Source: Halobacteriovorax sp.
GTDB lineage: Bacteria > Bdellovibrionota > Bacteriovoracia > Bacteriovoracales > Bacteriovoracaceae
NCBI GenBank assembly: GCA_002720865.1
Contig: PBIO01000014.1
Span: forward strand, 1,177,793-1,241,792
Direction: 5' to 3'
Length of the DNA: 64,000 nt
In this document: one piece after another, positions 59,455 to 64,000 of the stretch
How the letters are laid out: every line of letters begins with the position of its first letter
How positions within the stretch are numbered: position 1 is the stretch's first letter
Translations under genes and position numbers: made by a program
The notes under the pieces: generated by a model
What the model was told of the DNA's origin: nothing
The model's input: only the letters and a program-made list of their open reading frames with translations
Databases searched by the model: none

Positions 59455-60426
59455 TTAGATTGTTATCTTGAATTCTACGCCAACAGTTTTACCGAGATCA
59501 CTTTTTATTACCACAGGCACACCGCTAGATTTCCCTTCCACGTCATCGATTTTGGTAACACCGCCGTAAATACCACCGAAAAGAGATGGCCAAAGTAGCG
59601 AAGTTCTCGCTCCAAACCTAAAGTAATATTCAGTGGCCGTTGCAAATTGAGTAAGATTACCTGAACTGGTATCTCGTGATTTATATGAGCTGGTTTGCTC
59701 AAATCCAAGCTCAGACCAAAGAGAAGACTCATTCCTGGCCATATATTTTTGAGCCTTGATACTTATAAGATAACTTCCATATGAGTTAATTTTATCTACG
59801 GTAGCATCCGTTAAATCAACTTCATCAGCTTTTAACCTTAAAGTATAAAAAAGCTTTGCCTGCCATTCCCAATTGCCCTTCATGGGCTTTCCAAACTGAA
59901 CCCCGCCTTCAAAGACGTGACCGCCGTTTGAAACATTTCCAGGTTTCCCATCACCGGTACCAGCAGAGGAAGTAGACTTTGGAACCCCTTCTTCTTTAGT
60001 GAAAATTCCCGGGCTAAAATTAAAAAGAATATCCATAATGGTTGTTCCGGAGCTTCCATCTTTTATTCTCGCTTTAACCCCGAGTTTAAGGTCAGTAAAA
60101 CCTTTATTTTCGTGAGTCAAAACTAAGCCTGTACTGTCGTTAGGATAGGTGTCTTTAAGAATATTAGTTTGCTTGTCGAAATTAAAAACAAGGGTTAGGT
60201 CGTCAAAAAGCCCAAACAAATAATTAAAAGAAACGGAGTCAGCAGATAGCTCACGGTCCCTAGTTTTAGTGGTTCCTTCAATATAATCCCCATCTACAGA
60301 TGCGTTTGAATAATCAAAGCTTAGGTTTGAATCCATTTGCTTAGGCATATGCATAAAACTTTTAATATCAAAGTTTGCATAGGCCATGGCCGGATAAAAA
60401 AGCATTACGAGTAAAATATTTCGCAT
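59455..60426 (-). CDS. Outer-membrane beta-barrel protein of unknown function
   Basis: Protein of 323 residues with a signal peptide (MRNILLVMLFYPAMAYA). The mature part is a series of amphipathic strands and turns, with aromatic residues at strand ends (SLWSELGFEQTSSYK, ATEYYFRFGARTSLLWP) and a short hydrophobic C-terminus (GVEFKITI). It probably forms a barrel, perhaps a transporter or porin-like protein. No family recognised. It opens an operon with the thioesterase and the Sel1-like lipoprotein (gaps of 0 to -4 bases). Confidence 0.68.
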   Translation of the reverse strand: MRNILLVMLFYPAMAYANFDIKSFMHMPKQMDSNLSFDYSNASVDGDYIEGTTKTRDRELSADSVSFNYLFGLFDDLTLVFNFDKQTNILKDTYPNDSTGLVLTHENKGFTDLKLGVKARIKDGSSGTTIMDILFNFSPGIFTKEEGVPKSTSSAGTGDGKPGNVSNGGHVFEGGVQFGKPMKGNWEWQAKLFYTLRLKADEVDLTDATVDKINSYGSYLISIKAQKYMARNESSLWSELGFEQTSSYKSRDTSSGNLTQFATATEYYFRFGARTSLLWPSLFGGIYGGVTKIDDVEGKSSGVPVVIKSDLGKTVGVEFKITI

Positions 60427-60571
60427 ATCATTATTGTAGGGAGAATTAGATACCTTAGCAAATAAGGTTACTTAGAGCGGCTTTTATCGTATGTTGCTAC
60501 GCGTACAACGCTTGTCAAAACAATTGGAATTACATAAACTGCCTGCACTTTCTAATCTAATGGAGAACATT

Positions 60572-60826
60572 ATGGAAGTCGTTAAGCAAACGGATGAGTA
60601 CACTGTAATTAAGAAAAGATCTGGTCGCTTCGGTGTTAAGAATGCCGCAGGTAAGTGGATCAATGGCGAAGAAAAAGTGAAAATCCTCGTTGCTGAAGGT
60701 CTAATCAAGGCAGCCGTTCCAGCTGAGAAACCAGCGGAAGAAGCGGAAGCGCCAGCAGAAGAAGCGCAAGCTGCTCCTGCCGATGAAGCCCCAGCTGAGG
60801 AAGCAACTGCACCTGCAGCTGAGTAA
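60572..60826 (+). CDS. Small conserved protein with Ala/Glu/Pro tail
   Basis: Protein of 84 residues. The N-terminal 50 residues (TVIKKRSGRFGVKNAAGKWI then NGEEKVKILVAEGLIKAA) look like a small conserved domain; similar short proteins with KRSGRYAV and NGEEKVxIL motifs occur in other proteobacteria. The tail is a low-complexity run of Ala, Glu and Pro. The ATG at 60572 has GGAGAAC 3 bases upstream of the ATT-ATG start region, better than any earlier in-frame start. Followed by a terminator. Function unknown. Confidence 0.72.
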   Translation: MEVVKQTDEYTVIKKRSGRFGVKNAAGKWINGEEKVKILVAEGLIKAAVPAEKPAEEAEAPAEEAQAAPADEAPAEEATAPAAE

Positions 60827-60851
60827 TTTCAGAATTCATCTAAGAAAAATA

Positions 60852-60876
60852 AGGGGCTCATTGGGCCCCTTTTTTG
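60852..60876 (+). terminator. Intrinsic terminator
   Basis: GGGGC (60853-60857) and GCCCC (60865-60869) form the stem, followed by TTTTTT (60870-60875). Ends the small conserved gene. Confidence 0.85.
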
Positions 60877-60892
60877 TTTGAGGAGGTAACAA

Positions 60893-61507
60893 ATGAAAAT
60901 GTTTTTATCTTTTGTTTGTGGGACACTTTTTGGTGTTTTTATTGTGATCAACCTTTGGCAACCAAATTTAGAATCTAAAAAAACTAAAAATGAAGATAGT
61001 GCCGATGTTCAAATAAAAAGGTTTGAAAAGAACTTCAAATTAAAGGATCTGAATAAAAAAAGTAGAAGAGATAAAAGCATCGCTGATCAAATGGATGACG
61101 ATTTAAAAGATATGCAAGATCAAATGGAACGGGCTTTTAAAGATACAGGCTCCATCTTCAAGATGATGGAAAACTCAATTCAAGACGCCACCATCGGAGC
61201 TATGGGAGTTAAGGTTGGAGAGATTGTTGAAAAAGTAACAAATGATTCGGTTATTTTGGAGATGGATATTTCTAATATCGATAACTCTTCAATAAATATT
61301 GAAGTTAAAAACGGACAGGTCTCAATTTCTGGGGAAGCTCGTATTGAGAAAAGAGAAGAAGGCAGCGGTATCAACTCTAAAAGAGTGATGGTTACCTCTT
61401 TTAGTAGGGTGCATCCAGTTCCTACAGGAACAAGAGCTTCAGGACTTAGAATTGAAAATAAAGACGAAAATACACTCCAAATGATTTTTCCAAAAGTTGA
61501 TAAATGA
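60893..61507 (+). CDS. Membrane-anchored Hsp20-like protein
   Basis: Protein of 204 residues. Residues 4-22 are a membrane helix (FLSFVCGTLFGVFIVINLW). A charged helical linker with DQMDDDLKDMQDQMERAF follows. The C-terminal 90 residues resemble an alpha-crystallin domain: SVILEMDISNIDNSSINIEV, KNGQVSISGEARIEKREEG, and SFSRVHPVPTGTRASGLRIE with the closing LQMIFPKV. Small heat-shock proteins are normally soluble; an anchor would place this one on the membrane, probably facing the periplasm. The ATG has GAGGAGGT upstream. It overlaps trmO by 4 bases. Confidence 0.75.
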   Translation: MKMFLSFVCGTLFGVFIVINLWQPNLESKKTKNEDSADVQIKRFEKNFKLKDLNKKSRRDKSIADQMDDDLKDMQDQMERAFKDTGSIFKMMENSIQDATIGAMGVKVGEIVEKVTNDSVILEMDISNIDNSSINIEVKNGQVSISGEARIEKREEGSGINSKRVMVTSFSRVHPVPTGTRASGLRIENKDENTLQMIFPKVDK

Positions 61508-62181
61508 ATATAGAGCCTCTTTGCCATATTCAAACAGCCTTCAAAGATAAGTTTGGCATACCTAGACAAAGTGGGCTGATTCCAGAAGCTCTTGGGATTC
61601 TTGAGTTTGAAAATAATAACTTTAACCGAGAGGCCTTAAGGGGAATTGAAGATTTTTCTCATCTTTGGCTAAGCTTTATTTTTGATAAGGCCATCAAAGA
61701 CGGTTCAAAAAGTTTAGTTCGACCTCCAAGGTTAGGGGGTAAAGACAAAATGGGTGTTTGGGCAACTCGCTCACCCCATAGACCTAATCATCTTGGCTTA
61801 ACAGTAGTTAAATTACTTAAAGTTGAATCCTTAGAGAAAACCATCTCAGTTGTAGTAGGGGGAGTTGACCTCCTTGATGGGACTCCTATCGTTGACCTAA
61901 AACCTTATGTTCCCTACGCTGATATCGTTAGTGAAGCCAAGTCCGCATGGGTACCAAGCCCAGAAAAAATCTTTAAACCCAAGGTATTTTGGAAAGAGGG
62001 AGTTAGGGAGCTGCTGAGTGGTGAGGAAGCGGAGTTAATAGAAAAGGTTTTAGAACAAGACCCAAGGCCTAGTGCTCAAAAGGATGATAAAGACTCTTAT
62101 GTCTTTAAAATATTTGATTACCAAGTAAAGTTTGAAAATGGGAAAGAGGAATTTAGAGTTTCAAATATAAAAAAGCTCTAG
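61504..62181 (+). CDS. trmO: tRNA (N6-threonylcarbamoyladenosine37-N6)-methyltransferase TrmO
   Basis: Cytoplasmic SAM-dependent enzyme of 225 residues that methylates t6A37 in tRNA-Thr. FGIPRQSGLIPEALGILEFE, VWATRSPHRPNHLGLTVVKL and VVVGGVDLLDGTPIVDLKPY are TrmO/YaeB motifs. Length is normal. Translation is coupled to the membrane Hsp20-like gene (ATGA overlap). The stop overlaps the convergent metG gene by 4 bases. With tcdA (31771) the window encodes two enzymes acting on the same modified base. Confidence 0.94.
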   Translation: MNIEPLCHIQTAFKDKFGIPRQSGLIPEALGILEFENNNFNREALRGIEDFSHLWLSFIFDKAIKDGSKSLVRPPRLGGKDKMGVWATRSPHRPNHLGLTVVKLLKVESLEKTISVVVGGVDLLDGTPIVDLKPYVPYADIVSEAKSAWVPSPEKIFKPKVFWKEGVRELLSGEEAELIEKVLEQDPRPSAQKDDKDSYVFKIFDYQVKFENGKEEFRVSNIKKL

Positions 62182-64000
62182 CCTTCTACTGACGGAAAAT
62201 ACTCAGCTTGCTTTCCAATTTTATGTCCGGCCTCTATTGGTTTACCAAGCTCATCAACTGAAAGAACAGATTCAGGCAAGTTTAAGCTTTGTCTTAGCTT
62301 TTCCATTGTCTCTGGGGCAAAAGGGGAGAGCATTATCATTAAATTTTTAAGGATAAAGAAGCTTGAGTAAAGAGCATCCGCGCGTTCAGTTTCATCATGG
62401 CGGTCATCGTGAGGTTTAAATTGAGTGAATAGACCATTGATGATTCTGGCATAGTTTTCAACCATGAAGAGAAGTTTAGCGTAATCTCCACGATCCATCA
62501 TTCGAATATAATTCTGAACGACTTTATAAGTTTCTTTTTTAGTTTTTCCTATAAGCTTACCATTAGGAACGACCCCATCAAATTTACCGTTACAAGCTGA
62601 AATCGGTTTTTCGATGGCGGCATTTAGAGGTCCTGCAAGAAACTTATTTCTTTCTTTAAAAACCTCAAAATCAAAGTTTGAGTTCTTTTCTCCTAATGAG
62701 AGTATCGCAAGAAAGTATCTGATTTGATCAGCGGAATACCCCATCTTTGTCAGGTCATCGGCATTATAGAAATTACCCTTTGTCTTACTCATCTTTTCAC
62801 CATCCGCATGGAGGTGATAGTTAGCAAATACTTCAGTCATCTGAAGTTCGCCTTTAACGGGTTGTCTATAGGGATCTTCTTGAGTTCCAAGCCAGAGGGC
62901 TCCCTGCATAAGAACATAAAAATAAATATTGTCCTGACCTAAGAACTGATAAACCTTGGATTCTGGATCCGTCCAATAATCTTTATAGGTTTCTGGGTCC
63001 TTACCCTGCTTCTTTAAAGCCGCTCTTGTAAATCCAAGAGGGGCAACTAAAGATTCCGGCCATACATAAAAAGTCTTCCCTTTCATCTCTGGATCAAGCT
63101 CAGGAGGAACTGGAATTCCATTGGTAACATCTCTTGTGATTGAACGGTGGGCCCAGCCATCCACAAGTTTTGTATCGATTCCATTTTCTCCTAATAAATC
63201 TTGACCAAGCTCTAAGTTACTTAGGCTTTCAAATTGAGCTACAATCGTTTTGCCTGGGGCATATCTACTTTTTAGTTTAGGAAGGACTTCTTTTAATTCT
63301 TTAAACTTTTCTTCATGTTCCTTTGAGAATTGAAGAGATGGAAGAACAGTATTAAATGTTTCTAGATAAACGACTTTACGCCACACTTTAGCTTTGCTTC
63401 CAATCCAGTCCTTAAGCTGATCTGAGACTTTCCACATATCTAACCACCAATGGGCAGTGGGTTTTAAAACTGGTGTTGCTTCACTAACTGTTGATTTCGG
63501 ATTTTGAAGCTCTTTAGGTTCGTATACTTTGCCGCAATCATCACATTCGTCGCTATAAGCTTTTTGATTGCCGCAATCCTGATTAGGGCAAGTTCCATAA
63601 ACAAAGCGGTCCGGTAAAAACATCTCAAGTTCAGTGTCATACCATTGCTCGGTTGTTTTTTTAGAGAGCATTCCGTTTTTATGTAGCTTCCTGAGGACAT
63701 CTTGGCAGATGGCCACATGGTCTTCATACATTTCTTCCCGTGAAGTCCCAGAGTAAATTGAAGGATTCACTTGATAATTATTTAAAGAATTAATTTGAGA
63801 GGCATGTATCTCATCCACAAACTCCTTTGTGGAAAGACCTTTTTGTTTGGCGACAACTTCAGAGTTGGAACCATGATCATCGGTACCAAAAACAAAGAGA
63901 ACGTTTTCTTCACCAATAAGGAGCTTGTTCCAGCGGCTACAAATATCGGCTGGAATTATACAGCCGGCCATATGGCCAATATGAATAGGACCGTTGGCGT
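62178..64000 (-). CDS. metG: Methionyl-tRNA synthetase (5' end outside window)
   Basis: Class I aminoacyl-tRNA synthetase that charges tRNA-Met. The frame is open to the right edge and carries the HIGH motif at the border (GPIHIGHMAGCI). TDDHGSNSEVVAKQKGLS, the zinc cysteines CPNQDCGNQKAYSDECDDCG, and the KMSKS motif as DGEKMSKTKGNFYNADDL are all present. WPESLVAPLGFTRAALKK marks the catalytic insert. The N-terminal 5-15 residues lie outside the window. The C-terminus ends without a dimerisation (EMAP) domain. It converges on trmO with a 4-base overlap. Confidence 0.96.
   Translation of the reverse strand, partial: ANGPIHIGHMAGCIIPADICSRWNKLLIGEENVLFVFGTDDHGSNSEVVAKQKGLSTKEFVDEIHASQINSLNNYQVNPSIYSGTSREEMYEDHVAICQDVLRKLHKNGMLSKKTTEQWYDTELEMFLPDRFVYGTCPNQDCGNQKAYSDECDDCGKVYEPKELQNPKSTVSEATPVLKPTAHWWLDMWKVSDQLKDWIGSKAKVWRKVVYLETFNTVLPSLQFSKEHEEKFKELKEVLPKLKSRYAPGKTIVAQFESLSNLELGQDLLGENGIDTKLVDGWAHRSITRDVTNGIPVPPELDPEMKGKTFYVWPESLVAPLGFTRAALKKQGKDPETYKDYWTDPESKVYQFLGQDNIYFYVLMQGALWLGTQEDPYRQPVKGELQMTEVFANYHLHADGEKMSKTKGNFYNADDLTKMGYSADQIRYFLAILSLGEKNSNFDFEVFKERNKFLAGPLNAAIEKPISACNGKFDGVVPNGKLIGKTKKETYKVVQNYIRMMDRGDYAKLLFMVENYARIINGLFTQFKPHDDRHDETERADALYSSFFILKNLMIMLSPFAPETMEKLRQSLNLPESVLSVDELGKPIEAGHKIGKQAEYFPSVEG

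Overview
The window looks like a chromosomal segment of a low-GC Gram-negative bacterium. The gene set points towards Bdellovibrionota, most like the Bacteriovorax/Halobacteriovorax group. That placement is inference: it rests on the many signal-peptide and lipoprotein genes without clear families, an AmpG-type muropeptide permease, a DCC plus HTTM gene pair, outer-membrane beta-barrels, and tightly packed genes with many 3'-overlapping convergent pairs. No rRNA, tRNA, CRISPR array or prophage was seen.

Layout. 1-5.6 kb: the 3' part of an AmpG-like permease, a YceI-domain protein with a membrane tail, DoxX, TypA/BipA, a DUF938 methyltransferase and a GreA/GreB-like protein, followed by a candidate non-coding RNA on the minus strand. 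5.8-11.1 kb: a TetR-regulated efflux operon (TolC-type, RND, TetR) with two tandem 18-bp operator-like repeats and no adaptor gene. 11.1-19.6 kb: secreted and membrane proteins of unknown role, a peroxiredoxin-like protein, an M28 peptidase with PDZ, a YhiN-type flavoprotein, a CDP-alcohol phosphotransferase homologue with a degraded active site, and a glutamine-amidotransferase-like protein. 19.6-23.8 kb: an accessory-looking stretch with a large orphan-family lipoprotein, a frameshifted gene remnant, a 227-bp inverted-repeat element flanked by 10-bp direct repeats, and a NADAR-domain enzyme carrying a lipoprotein signal. 23.7-30.4 kb: an rlmN-DCC-HTTM operon and a 1196-residue exported Ser/Gly/Thr repeat protein with exact 37-residue periodicity.

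30.5-35.3 kb: small proteins, a TatD-like hydrolase, TcdA, and a sigma-54 promoter in front of an exported Arg-rich helical protein. 35.3-39.4 kb: an apparent operon of a VRR-NUC (FAN1-like) nuclease, an outer-membrane protein, an rRNA cytosine methyltransferase and a pseudouridine synthase. 39.4-43.2 kb: a probable light-response operon (epimerase-SRPBCC fusion, MerR-B12 regulator, photolyase) preceded by a cluster of TGTCTA/TAGACA half-sites. 43.4-45.8 kb: an oligopeptide-binding lipoprotein and uracil-DNA glycosylase.

45.9-58.7 kb: the most distinctive block, probably a surface-glycan locus. It holds an SGNH protein, a GT-C-like membrane protein, three radical SAM enzymes, a DegT-type aminotransferase, AsnB, an HpcH/HpaI aldolase, a SIS isomerase, a GT-B-like transferase and a CMP-sugar synthetase. 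The last genes could form an aldolase-based route to a CMP-activated ulosonic acid. 58.7-64 kb: a small Sel1-like lipoprotein, a hot-dog thioesterase, an outer-membrane barrel, a conserved small protein, a membrane-anchored Hsp20-like protein, TrmO and the 3' part of methionyl-tRNA synthetase.
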